Assembly: GCA_025937115.1 (NCBI GenBank)
Contig: JAICSB010000250.1
Coordinates: 1 to 5,526 of the forward strand
Reading direction: 5' to 3'
DNA: 5,526 nucleotides
DNA from: Pseudonocardiaceae bacterium
GTDB lineage: Bacteria; Actinomycetota; Actinomycetes; Mycobacteriales; Pseudonocardiaceae
Positions 1 to 5,526 of the stretch are shown here, piece after piece. Below the pieces are notes generated by a model. It made no database searches. It was given only the letters and a program-made list of their open reading frames with translations, and was not told the DNA's origin. Numbering within the stretch: position 1 is the stretch's first letter; the number at the start of each line of letters is the position of its first letter. A program made the position numbers and the translations under genes.

Positions 1-1540
1 CGTCAATGTGGCCATTCCCACGATTCAGAACGACTTCGGGGCGACCACCGACGATGTGCAGTGGGTGGTCACCGGGTACACCTTGGCGCTGGGTGTGGTG
101 GTGCCGGTCACCGCGTGGTTGGGGGATCGCTTCGGCCTGAGTCGGGTCTACAACCTGGCGCTGCTGGCGTTTGCCGCCGGCTCGGCGCTGTGTGGGCTGG
201 CCTGGGATCTCAACAGCTTGGTGATCTTCCGGATCGTCCAGGCGATCCCCGGTGGGATCCTGCCGGTGATCACGCTGTCGATCCTGTACCGGATCGTGCC
301 GCGGGAGAAGCTCGGTGCCGCGATGGGCCTCTACGGCCTGGGCATCGTGTTCGCCCCCGCGGTCGGCCCGACGCTGGGCGGCTATCTCGTCGAGTACGTG
401 GACTGGCGGCTGATCTTCTACATCAACGTGCCGGTCGGGATCCTGGGCGCGGTGGCGGCGGCGCTGGTGTTGCCCCGGTTCCCGACGGTGGCGGGCCGGC
501 GCTTCGATGTGCTGGGCTTCGTGACCATCGCCAGCGGCTTGTTCGCGGTGTTGCTGGCGCTATCGGAGGGCGAATCCTGGGGATGGGCGTCCTACCGGGT
601 CCTGATGCTGATCACCTACAGCGCGCTGAGCCTGGCGCTGTTCGTGGTGATCGAGCTGCAGGTGGCCGACCCGTTGCTGGATATCCGCATCTTCCGCCAC
701 CGCGCGTTCACCTACACGCTGCTGTTGATCGCGGTGCTGATGGTGGTCATGTTCGGGGTGCTGTTCTACATCCCGTTGTTCCTGCAGCAGGCCCAGGGAC
801 TGGGGGCATTCGACGCCGGGCTCACGCTGTTGCCCCAGGCGCTGGTGATGGGGTTCTTGATGCCGATCGCCGGGCGGATCTATGACCGCATCGGGCCCCG
901 CTGGCCGGCCGCGATCGGCCTGGCGATCGTCGCGATCGGTACCTATCAGCTGCACACGCTGACCCTCGACAGCTCCCGTGGGCACGTCATGTGGTTGCTG
1001 GTGATCCAAGGTGCCGGTCTGGGGATGGCGATGATGCCGATCTTCACCGGAGGTATCGCGGTCATCCCGATGACCGAGGTCAATGCCGCCAGTGCGTTCA
1101 ACAACGTCGTGCAGCGGGTCTCGGGTGCACTCGGGTTGGCTGTGCTCACCGCGATCCTGACCACCCAGCAGGCTCAGCAGATGGCCGGGCGCGCCGCGCT
1201 GATGCCCGCGAATATGCCCACCCCCGATCTCGGTCCGACCGCCCCACAGGGAGCGGGTGTGTACGCCACCTACACGCTGACGAAGCTGCAGGTGTTCGTC
1301 GGCGCGATCGACGACCTGTTCCTGATCGCTTCCGGTCTCAGCGCGCTGGCCGCGGTGGGGGCGCTGGTGCTGCTGCGATCCGGACCCGCTCCCGCGACTC
1401 CGGCCGGCTTCACCACGCCACAACAAGCGCCCGCGCCGCCGGCATCGCCCAACGGCGAGGTGCGCCACCTTGTCCCGTCCGCCAACGCCAACTCAGCCCC
1501 ATCCGACCCGTCCCGCAAGGTGAGCTCCCGACAGGCTTGA
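1..1540 (+). CDS. DHA2-family (EmrB/QacA-type, 14-TM) MFS drug:H+ antiporter, copy 1, 5'-truncated by window edge
   Basis: This is an inner-membrane proton-coupled exporter whose substrate is unknown. The reading frame is open to the left edge (first whole codon at base 2) and 512 residues are visible. Aligned with copy 2, about 51 N-terminal residues, including most of TM1, are missing; the GTG at base 8 is an internal Val in the TM1 motif (VNVAIP) and not the start. Visible signatures are motif A (WLGDRFG, bases ~116-136), a motif B-like RIVQAIPGG (~230-256), motif C of antiporters in TM5 (GPTLGG, ~365-382), the DHA2 pattern WRLIFYINVPVG after TM5 (~404-439), and a second motif A-like YDRIGPRWP in the central loop. 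Thirteen hydrophobic segments follow the cut TM1. The last ~55 residues are a Pro/Ala/Ser-rich, probably cytosolic, tail. In motif B the usual Gly after Gln is Ala (bases 242-244), followed by Ile-Pro, unlike copy 2. The family call is secure; the substrate is not. Confidence 0.93.
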   Translation, partial: VNVAIPTIQNDFGATTDDVQWVVTGYTLALGVVVPVTAWLGDRFGLSRVYNLALLAFAAGSALCGLAWDLNSLVIFRIVQAIPGGILPVITLSILYRIVPREKLGAAMGLYGLGIVFAPAVGPTLGGYLVEYVDWRLIFYINVPVGILGAVAAALVLPRFPTVAGRRFDVLGFVTIASGLFAVLLALSEGESWGWASYRVLMLITYSALSLALFVVIELQVADPLLDIRIFRHRAFTYTLLLIAVLMVVMFGVLFYIPLFLQQAQGLGAFDAGLTLLPQALVMGFLMPIAGRIYDRIGPRWPAAIGLAIVAIGTYQLHTLTLDSSRGHVMWLLVIQGAGLGMAMMPIFTGGIAVIPMTEVNAASAFNNVVQRVSGALGLAVLTAILTTQQAQQMAGRAALMPANMPTPDLGPTAPQGAGVYATYTLTKLQVFVGAIDDLFLIASGLSALAAVGALVLLRSGPAPATPAGFTTPQQAPAPPASPNGEVRHLVPSANANSAPSDPSRKVSSRQA

Positions 1541-1564
1541 TCAACCCTGCTGTCGCGCAATAAT
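1537..1564 (+). promoter_or_regulatory. Candidate sigma70/SigA-type promoter for MFS copy 2
   Basis: TTGATC at 1537-1542 matches four of six bases of TTGACA. It is followed by a 16-base spacer and AATAAT at 1559-1564, five of six bases of TATAAT. The -35 box overlaps the TGA stop (1538-1540) of copy 1. This AT-rich spot stands out in a GC-rich window. Transcription would begin near 1571 and give a leader of roughly 33 bases before the GTG at 1604. If real, copy 2 and the genes after it can be expressed independently of copy 1. The evidence is a consensus match only. Confidence 0.45.
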
Positions 1565-1568
1565 GAGT

Positions 1569-1586
1569 AGAGCACGTGACGTCTCT
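1569..1586. promoter_or_regulatory. Imperfect palindrome at the predicted transcription start (candidate operator)
   Basis: AGAGCACGTGACGTCTCT reads as AGAG-c-ACGT, a central G, then ACGT-CTCT, so the two arms are inverted repeats apart from one extra C in the left arm. It begins five bases after the candidate -10 box and covers the predicted start site, where a repressor would be expected to act. Drug exporters are often controlled by TetR- or MarR-family repressors at such sites, but no regulator gene is in this window. It could be chance, because short palindromes are common. Confidence 0.3.
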
Positions 1587-1603
1587 TATGACACCGTGGT
1601 GCT

Positions 1604-3319
1604 GTGGCGAGGGAGTCGGGGGTAGCACCGGCCAACAGGCTGACCGCACGGCCGGCTGGTACGCGGCTTGGCGGAGACGACGACCAGGCAGGCTGGCGGC
1701 TGCCGCTGGTGGTGCTGATCGCCGGGATGTTCATGTCGATCCTGGACCTCAGCATCGTCAATGTGGCCCTGCCCACCATTCAGAACGAGTTCGGTGCGGC
1801 CACCAGCGACGCGCAGTGGGTGGTCACCGGCTATTCGCTGGCGGAGGGTGTGGTCGTCCCGGTCAGTGCTTGGTTGGGGGACCGCTTCGGGGTGAGCCGG
1901 GTCTACAACCTGGCGTTGCTGGGGTTCGCTGGCGGCTCGGCGCTGTGCGGGCTGGCGTGGAGCCTGAACAGTCTGGTGATCTTCCGGGTCGTGCAAGGAA
2001 TCCTGGGTGGGATCCTGCCAGTGGTCACGATGGCGATCTTGCTACGGATCGTGCCCAAGGACCGGCTCGGCACTGCCTTTGGCATGTACGGCCTGGGCGC
2101 TGTGGTCGCCCCGGCGATCGGACCGGCGCTGGGCGGGTACCTGGTCGAGTACGTGAACTGGCGGTTGATCTTCTTCATCAACGTGCCGATCGGGATCCTC
2201 GGCGCGATAGCCGCCGCACTGGCATTGCCGGCGTTCCCTGGACTTACCAAGCGGCGGTTCGACGTGCTCGGCTTCGTCACCGTGGCCGGCGGGCTGTTCA
2301 CCTTGCTGCTAGCGCTGTCGAAGGGTGAGGACTGGCGATGGGACTCATATCGGATCCTGGGTCTGATCACCTTTAGCGTGCTGAGCCTGGCGTTGTTCGT
2401 CGTGATCGAGCTTGAGGTCGACGACCCGTTGCTCGATCTCCGGGTGTTCCGATACGGGGCGTTCACCCACTCACTGTTGTTGATCTCATCGTTGTCAGTG
2501 GTGCTGTTTGCGGTGGTGTTCTACGTGCCACAGTTCCTGCAGCGAGGCCAGGGACTGGGGGCGTTCGATACCGGACTCATCCTGCTGCCGCCAGCGCTGG
2601 TGATGGGAGTGCTGATGCCCGTTTCCGGGCAGATCTATGACCGCATCGGACCCCGTTGGCCGGCGGCTATCGGCTTGACGATCGCGGCGGTTGGCAACTA
2701 CCTGCTGCACACGATCAATCCCGACACCTCCCGCGAACACATCATGTTGTTGCTGATGCTGCAATACGCCGGACTGGGAATCGGGATGATGCCGATCTTC
2801 AGCTCGGGACTCGCGGTTATCCCCACCGCACACGCCAACGCCGCCAGCGCATTCAACAACGTCGTGCAGCGCACGTCAGGTGCGTTCGGGGTCGCGGTGT
2901 GCACCGCGATCCTGACCACCCGACAGGCGCAACTGATGGCTGGCCGAGCTGCCTTGACGCCCGCAAACACCCCACTGCCGAATCTCGGTCCGGCAGCTCC
3001 GCCCGGGGCGGAGCTGTACGCCACCTACCACCAGGCCGATCTGCGGGCATTCGTCGGAGCGATCGACAACCTGTTTCTGATCTTCGCCGCACTCTGCGCC
3101 CTGACCGCGCTGGGGGCGCTGCTGATGCGGTCCGGACGTGCTCCCGCGGCTGCGATCGGCCCCGTCCCACCGGCCTCCGGGTCACCATCCACCAACGGCC
3201 GGCCACGCCGGCGCCCCGGGGGGACGGCCGTGAACTCGACAGCACGGACGTTGGTCGCCCAGCGCGACGTCGGTTCTGATCTTGGCAGCCCGGGCGTCCC
3301 GGCGGATCTGGTGTCATGA
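1604..3319 (+). CDS. DHA2-family (EmrB/QacA-type, 14-TM) MFS drug:H+ antiporter, copy 2, complete
   Basis: This 571-residue inner-membrane exporter is presumed to trade a small molecule for protons. Its length is somewhat above the ~500-residue family norm because of added tails. Residues 1-31 form a polar cytosolic leader. TM1 (~33-57) carries the DHA2 motif LDLSIVNVALP with Asp48. Motif A is at 91-99 (LGDRFGVSR), motif B at 128-136 (RVVQGILGG), motif C at 163-178 ending GPALGG, WRLIFFINVPIG at 186-197, and a second YDRIGPRWP in the central loop. Fourteen hydrophobic segments can be counted. After TM14 (~507) a 64-residue Pro/Gly/Arg-rich tail contains a basic patch (GRPRRRPGG). Glu81 in TM2 is a buried acidic residue where copy 1 has Leu. 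GTG 1604 is the first possible start, since an in-frame stop lies at 1589-1591, and all later Met/Val codons lie in TM1. It has no convincing Shine-Dalgarno sequence. The family is secure and the substrate unknown. Confidence 0.94.
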   Translation: MARESGVAPANRLTARPAGTRLGGDDDQAGWRLPLVVLIAGMFMSILDLSIVNVALPTIQNEFGAATSDAQWVVTGYSLAEGVVVPVSAWLGDRFGVSRVYNLALLGFAGGSALCGLAWSLNSLVIFRVVQGILGGILPVVTMAILLRIVPKDRLGTAFGMYGLGAVVAPAIGPALGGYLVEYVNWRLIFFINVPIGILGAIAAALALPAFPGLTKRRFDVLGFVTVAGGLFTLLLALSKGEDWRWDSYRILGLITFSVLSLALFVVIELEVDDPLLDLRVFRYGAFTHSLLLISSLSVVLFAVVFYVPQFLQRGQGLGAFDTGLILLPPALVMGVLMPVSGQIYDRIGPRWPAAIGLTIAAVGNYLLHTINPDTSREHIMLLLMLQYAGLGIGMMPIFSSGLAVIPTAHANAASAFNNVVQRTSGAFGVAVCTAILTTRQAQLMAGRAALTPANTPLPNLGPAAPPGAELYATYHQADLRAFVGAIDNLFLIFAALCALTALGALLMRSGRAPAAAIGPVPPASGSPSTNGRPRRRPGGTAVNSTARTLVAQRDVGSDLGSPGVPADLVS

Positions 3320-3360
3320 TCGAGTTCGTGTAACGATCTCACCCGAATCGGTACTGAGGT

Positions 3361-3370
3361 TCGTGCACGA
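3361..3370. promoter_or_regulatory. Perfect 10-bp palindrome TCGTGCACGA upstream of the Rieske-ThDP gene
   Basis: The 67-base gap 3320-3386 has no clear -35/-10 pair and no terminator hairpin. It does hold a perfect 10-base palindrome five bases before the Shine-Dalgarno. It also holds a direct repeat of GTTCGTG (3324-3330 and 3359-3365), whose second copy runs into the palindrome. It may be a protein-binding site or a translational control element, but a 10-base palindrome is expected several times by chance in a window of this size. Confidence 0.2.
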
Positions 3371-3374
3371 GGTA

Positions 3375-3380
3375 GGGAGG
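3375..3380 (+). promoter_or_regulatory. Shine-Dalgarno GGGAGG that fixes the start of the Rieske-ThDP gene at GTG 3387
   Basis: GGGAGG is a strong match to the anti-Shine-Dalgarno and sits six bases before GTG 3387. The protein from that start begins VSQNGWHRV (the initial Val read as Met), where Rieske homology would be expected to begin. Starting at the in-frame TTG 3282 instead would overlap the upstream gene by 38 bases and add 35 residues without recognisable content. Confidence 0.8.
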
Positions 3381-3386
3381 CGTGGC

Positions 3387-5318
3387 GTGTCGCAGAACGG
3401 CTGGCACAGGGTGGACGCGGCCGATGTGCCGGATGACGGGCGGGTGCGCAGCGTCGTCGTCGACGGTCGCACGGTGGCACTGTCCCGGTGCGGCCTGCGG
3501 CTGGGCGCTCTGGAGAACCGCTGCCCACATCAGGGTGGCCCGCTGGGTGAGGGCTCCATCGAGAAGGGCCTGCTGCGGTGCCCGTGGCACGGTTACGACT
3601 ACGACCCGTTGACGGGTAAGCCACCTGAGGGCTTTTCCGACGGCGTCGCGGCCTACCAGGTCGACGAGCGCGCCGACGGCGTGTACGTGCAGCTCCCGCC
3701 GCTACGCGCCGAGGTCCGCACGGTCGCCGACGTCATGGTGGAGACCTTGGTCGCGCACGGTGTGACCCGGGTGTTCGGCATGGTCGGGCATTCCAATCTC
3801 GGCTTCGCCGATGCGCTGCGCCGGGCGGAACAACGCGGTGAGCTGACCTACATCGGCATCCGGCACGAGGGTGCCGCGGCGTTCGCAGCGAGCGCCTACG
3901 GGAAGCTGACCGGGCGTCCGGCGGCCTGCTTCGCGATCGCGGGCCCCGGGTCGACGAACCTGCTGACCGGTTTGTACGACGCGAAGCTCGACCAGTCGCC
4001 GGTCGTGGCGATCTCCGGGCAGGTGCCGTCGAAGGTGCTGGGACGCGGCGCTTTCCAGGATGTCGACCTGTCCGCGGTGTTCAAGGACGTGGCGGTGTCG
4101 ACCACCACGGTCAACAGTGGCAGCGATCACGCGGAGCTGGCGGCGCTGGCGGTGAAACACGCGATCGACGGGCGCGGCGTGGCGCATCTCGTGCTGCCCG
4201 ACGAAGTGCAGGTGCAGCCCTCGGCGGCGGTTGCAGCCCGGCCCGACGGGCGGCTGTCCACGCGGCGGATCCGCCCTGACGATGCCGCGCTGTCCGACGC
4301 CGCGGCCTTGGTCCGGGACGCTCGGCGGCCGGTGCTGATCGTCGGACACGGCGCCCGCAGCGCGGCCGACGAGGTGCGGGCGCTCGCCGAACGGCTGAAC
4401 GCGCCGGTGCTGACCACCTTCAAGGCCAAGGGACTCGTGCCGGACACCCATCCGCTGGGCGCTGGTGTGCTCGGGCGTAGCGGCACCCCGGTGGCGAGCT
4501 GGCTGATGAACGAATCCGACCTGTTGATCGTCATCGGGGCATCGTTTTCCAACCACACCGGCATCGCGCCCTACAAACCGATCGTGCAGATCGATGACGA
4601 CCACGCCGCGATCGGACGATTCGACGCCGTCACCGCCGACGTGCTGGGCGACGCGGCGATCACTCTGACCGCCCTGACCGACGCCCTGGGCGAGGTGAAG
4701 GCCACCGACCAGCGGCCGGATCTGGCCGAACGCTGGGCGATCTGGCGAGCGGAGAAGGCCCGCCGCGTTGCGGACGACCGCGGGCGGGGGGTCGGCGCCG
4801 CCGCGGTGTTCCACGCGCTGTCGGAGCATCTGCCGGCGGTCGCCGTGGTCGCCGTGGACGTCGGCAATCACGCCTACTCGCTGGGTCGGTACCTGGAGTC
4901 CAAGGGGCAACCGGTGCTCATGTCCGGCTACCTCGGTTCGATCGGCTTCGGCTATCCCGCCGCAATGGGCGCCTGGGCGGCGGCGCCCGATCGGCCCATC
5001 GTCGCGGTCACCGGCGATGGTGGTTTCGGTCAGTACGCCACCGAGCTGACCACCGCGGTGAAGTACGGCATCCCGATCAAACACGTGCTGCTGAACAACC
5101 ATGCGCTGGGCAAGATCAGCAAAGAGCAGCTCGCCGAGGATTATCCGGTGTGGCACACCTCCTTGCACAATCCGGACTGGGCCGCCTACGCCCGGCTGTG
5201 CGGAGCCACCGGAATCCGGGTGACCAACCGCGATCAGCTCGACGAGGCGATGCGCACGTTATTCGCCTCGGACGGCCCCGCATTGTTGTGCGTCGAGCAG
5301 GACGCCGAGCTCTTGTAA
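3387..5318 (+). CDS. Rieske [2Fe-2S]-fused thiamine-diphosphate-dependent enzyme (pyruvate oxidase/acetolactate synthase-like)
   Basis: The 643-residue protein, probably cytosolic, has two parts. Residues ~3-104 form a Rieske domain: Cys46-Pro-His48, 16 residues, then Cys65-Pro-Trp-His68 followed by GYDYDPLTG. It lacks the extra disulfide cysteines of cytochrome bc1 Rieske proteins, so it resembles low-potential Rieske ferredoxins and NirD-type domains. After about eight residues a full ThDP enzyme follows. The N-terminal PYR domain (~113-280) has the catalytic Glu161 in RHEGAAAF and GPGSTNLLTG at 186. The central domain (~300-425) has IVQIDDDHAAIG at 399, like the matching segment of E. coli PoxB. 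The C-terminal PP domain has the cofactor motif GDG at 543-545, 24 residues, then NN at 570-571. The chain stops soon after this domain, without the C-terminal lipid-binding extension of PoxB. The family suggests 2-oxo acid (for example pyruvate) decarboxylation with oxidation of the ThDP intermediate. The inferred electron route is through the Rieske cluster. Substrate, FAD content and electron partner are not determined by sequence. The next gene lies 26 bases away, so an operon is likely. Confidence 0.93.
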   Translation: MSQNGWHRVDAADVPDDGRVRSVVVDGRTVALSRCGLRLGALENRCPHQGGPLGEGSIEKGLLRCPWHGYDYDPLTGKPPEGFSDGVAAYQVDERADGVYVQLPPLRAEVRTVADVMVETLVAHGVTRVFGMVGHSNLGFADALRRAEQRGELTYIGIRHEGAAAFAASAYGKLTGRPAACFAIAGPGSTNLLTGLYDAKLDQSPVVAISGQVPSKVLGRGAFQDVDLSAVFKDVAVSTTTVNSGSDHAELAALAVKHAIDGRGVAHLVLPDEVQVQPSAAVAARPDGRLSTRRIRPDDAALSDAAALVRDARRPVLIVGHGARSAADEVRALAERLNAPVLTTFKAKGLVPDTHPLGAGVLGRSGTPVASWLMNESDLLIVIGASFSNHTGIAPYKPIVQIDDDHAAIGRFDAVTADVLGDAAITLTALTDALGEVKATDQRPDLAERWAIWRAEKARRVADDRGRGVGAAAVFHALSEHLPAVAVVAVDVGNHAYSLGRYLESKGQPVLMSGYLGSIGFGYPAAMGAWAAAPDRPIVAVTGDGGFGQYATELTTAVKYGIPIKHVLLNNHALGKISKEQLAEDYPVWHTSLHNPDWAAYARLCGATGIRVTNRDQLDEAMRTLFASDGPALLCVEQDAELL

Positions 5319-5332
5319 CCCGATTCAAGCCC

Positions 5333-5338
5333 GAGGAG
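5333..5338 (+). promoter_or_regulatory. Shine-Dalgarno GAGGAG for the FMN reductase-like gene
   Basis: GAGGAG lies six bases before ATG 5345 in the 26-base gap after the Rieske-ThDP stop codon. There is no room for a separate promoter or terminator, so translation of both genes from one message is the simplest reading. Confidence 0.75.
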
Positions 5339-5344
5339 CAGGTT

Positions 5345-5526
5345 ATGACCGAACCGCGTTACGATGAGCTGAAGGCGTTGTTCATCAACTGCACGTTGAA
5401 GCGCTCACCCGAGCCCAGCAACACCGCGGGGCTGGTGGAGGTGAGTACCCGCATCCTGGCAAAACACGGTGTGCAGGTCGAGGTGTTGCGGGCGATCGAC
5501 CACGACATCGCCATCGGCATATGGCC
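5345..5526 (+). CDS. Flavodoxin-fold NAD(P)H-dependent FMN reductase-like oxidoreductase, 3'-truncated by window edge
   Basis: Sixty whole codons are visible before the right edge, starting MTEPRYDELKALFINCTLKR. The pattern is a short leader, a hydrophobic first beta strand (KALFINCTL), then a loop rich in Ser, Pro and Asn (KRSPEPSNT) that in this family cradles the FMN phosphate. Next come a helix (TAGLVEVSTRILAKHG) and a second strand (VQVEVLRAID) leading to HDIAIGIW. This matches the start of the NADPH-dependent FMN reductase/flavodoxin-like family, which binds FMN and transfers electrons from NAD(P)H to flavin, quinone or another acceptor. The catalytic and dimer regions lie outside the window. 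Being 26 bases behind the Rieske-ThDP gene, it is a natural candidate for that enzyme's electron partner, which is an inference. The start is well supported by its Shine-Dalgarno. Confidence 0.82.
   Translation, partial: MTEPRYDELKALFINCTLKRSPEPSNTAGLVEVSTRILAKHGVQVEVLRAIDHDIAIGIW

Larger units (their letters stand above)
2..3121 (+). repeat. Tandem gene duplication: copy 1 bases 2-1366, copy 2 bases 1757-3121
   Basis: The two MFS genes line up without a gap for 455 codons at a constant offset of 1755 bases. For example, the 20-base string TTCAACAACGTCGTGCAGCG occurs at 1097 and again at 2852. The first single-codon gap is in TM14 (GALVLLRSG versus GALLMRSG), after which the tails are unrelated. 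By eye about 70-80% of residues match over the first 180 aligned positions. The DNA also keeps many identical stretches. The pair is therefore a direct repeat at gene scale and could recombine unequally or exchange tracts by gene conversion. Confidence 0.9.

Noticed and set aside
8..10. GTG at base 8 as the start of MFS copy 1
   Set aside because: Alignment with copy 2 shows this codon is Val within the TM1 motif; the frame is open to the window edge, so the gene begins upstream.
560..1468. A 302-residue minus-strand open frame opposite MFS copy 1
   Set aside because: It is low-complexity and hydrophilic without family features; the plus strand encodes clear transmembrane segments and MFS motifs.
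1541..1603. Rho-independent terminator between the MFS copies
   Set aside because: No GC-rich hairpin followed by a T run is present; the palindrome at 1569-1586 is short and bulged, and no T tract follows it.
1576..2328. A 250-residue plus-strand frame overlapping the start of MFS copy 2
   Set aside because: It is an Arg/Gly-rich out-of-frame reading of copy 2, and the corresponding frame of copy 1 gives a similar shadow (61-885).
3282..3357. Promoter for the Rieske-ThDP gene (TTGGCA at 3282, TACTGA at 3352)
   Set aside because: The boxes are not at workable spacing from each other or from any other convincing element; read-through from upstream is equally likely.
3282..3386. Upstream in-frame TTG start for the Rieske-ThDP gene
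   Set aside because: It would overlap MFS copy 2, lacks a clear Shine-Dalgarno and adds 35 residues of no domain content; GTG 3387 has GGGAGG at ideal spacing.
3702..5168. A 488-residue open frame on the minus strand opposite the Rieske-ThDP gene
   Set aside because: It is rich in Arg, Gly, His and Gln with no recognisable domain, as expected from the antisense of GC-biased codons. The plus-strand gene has all its catalytic motifs.

Overview
The window is GC-rich with strongly GC-biased third codon positions, GTG starts and 14-TM EmrB/QacA-type transporters. This suggests a high-GC actinomycete; a mycobacterial or nocardial relative is plausible, but that is an inference from style and not from a marker gene. 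All four genes lie on the + strand. No non-coding stretch exceeds about 70 bases, and I see no RNA gene, insertion sequence, CRISPR array or phage signature.

Bases 1-3319 hold two tandem major facilitator superfamily (MFS) drug:H+ antiporter genes of the DHA2 (14-TM) family. The first is cut by the left edge. The two align codon for codon over 455 codons at a constant offset of 1755 bases, so they are a duplication, but they have diverged at a few residues in transport motifs. The 63-base gap between them contains a good promoter candidate (TTGATC, 16 bp, AATAAT) whose -35 box overlaps the stop codon of the first gene. An imperfect palindrome that could be an operator follows it.

After a 67-base gap (bases 3320-3386) comes the most unusual gene, at 3387-5318. 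It encodes a 643-residue protein with an N-terminal Rieske [2Fe-2S] domain joined by a very short linker to a complete thiamine-diphosphate (ThDP) enzyme of the pyruvate oxidase/acetolactate synthase type. A flavodoxin-fold NAD(P)H/FMN reductase-like gene starts 26 bases downstream with its own strong ribosome binding site and runs off the right edge.

Working model (inference): the last two genes form a small redox module. A 2-oxo acid would be decarboxylated on ThDP, electrons would leave through the Rieske cluster, and a flavin protein would accept or supply them. The paired exporters next door would move a related compound or protect against it. The substrate cannot be read from the sequence.
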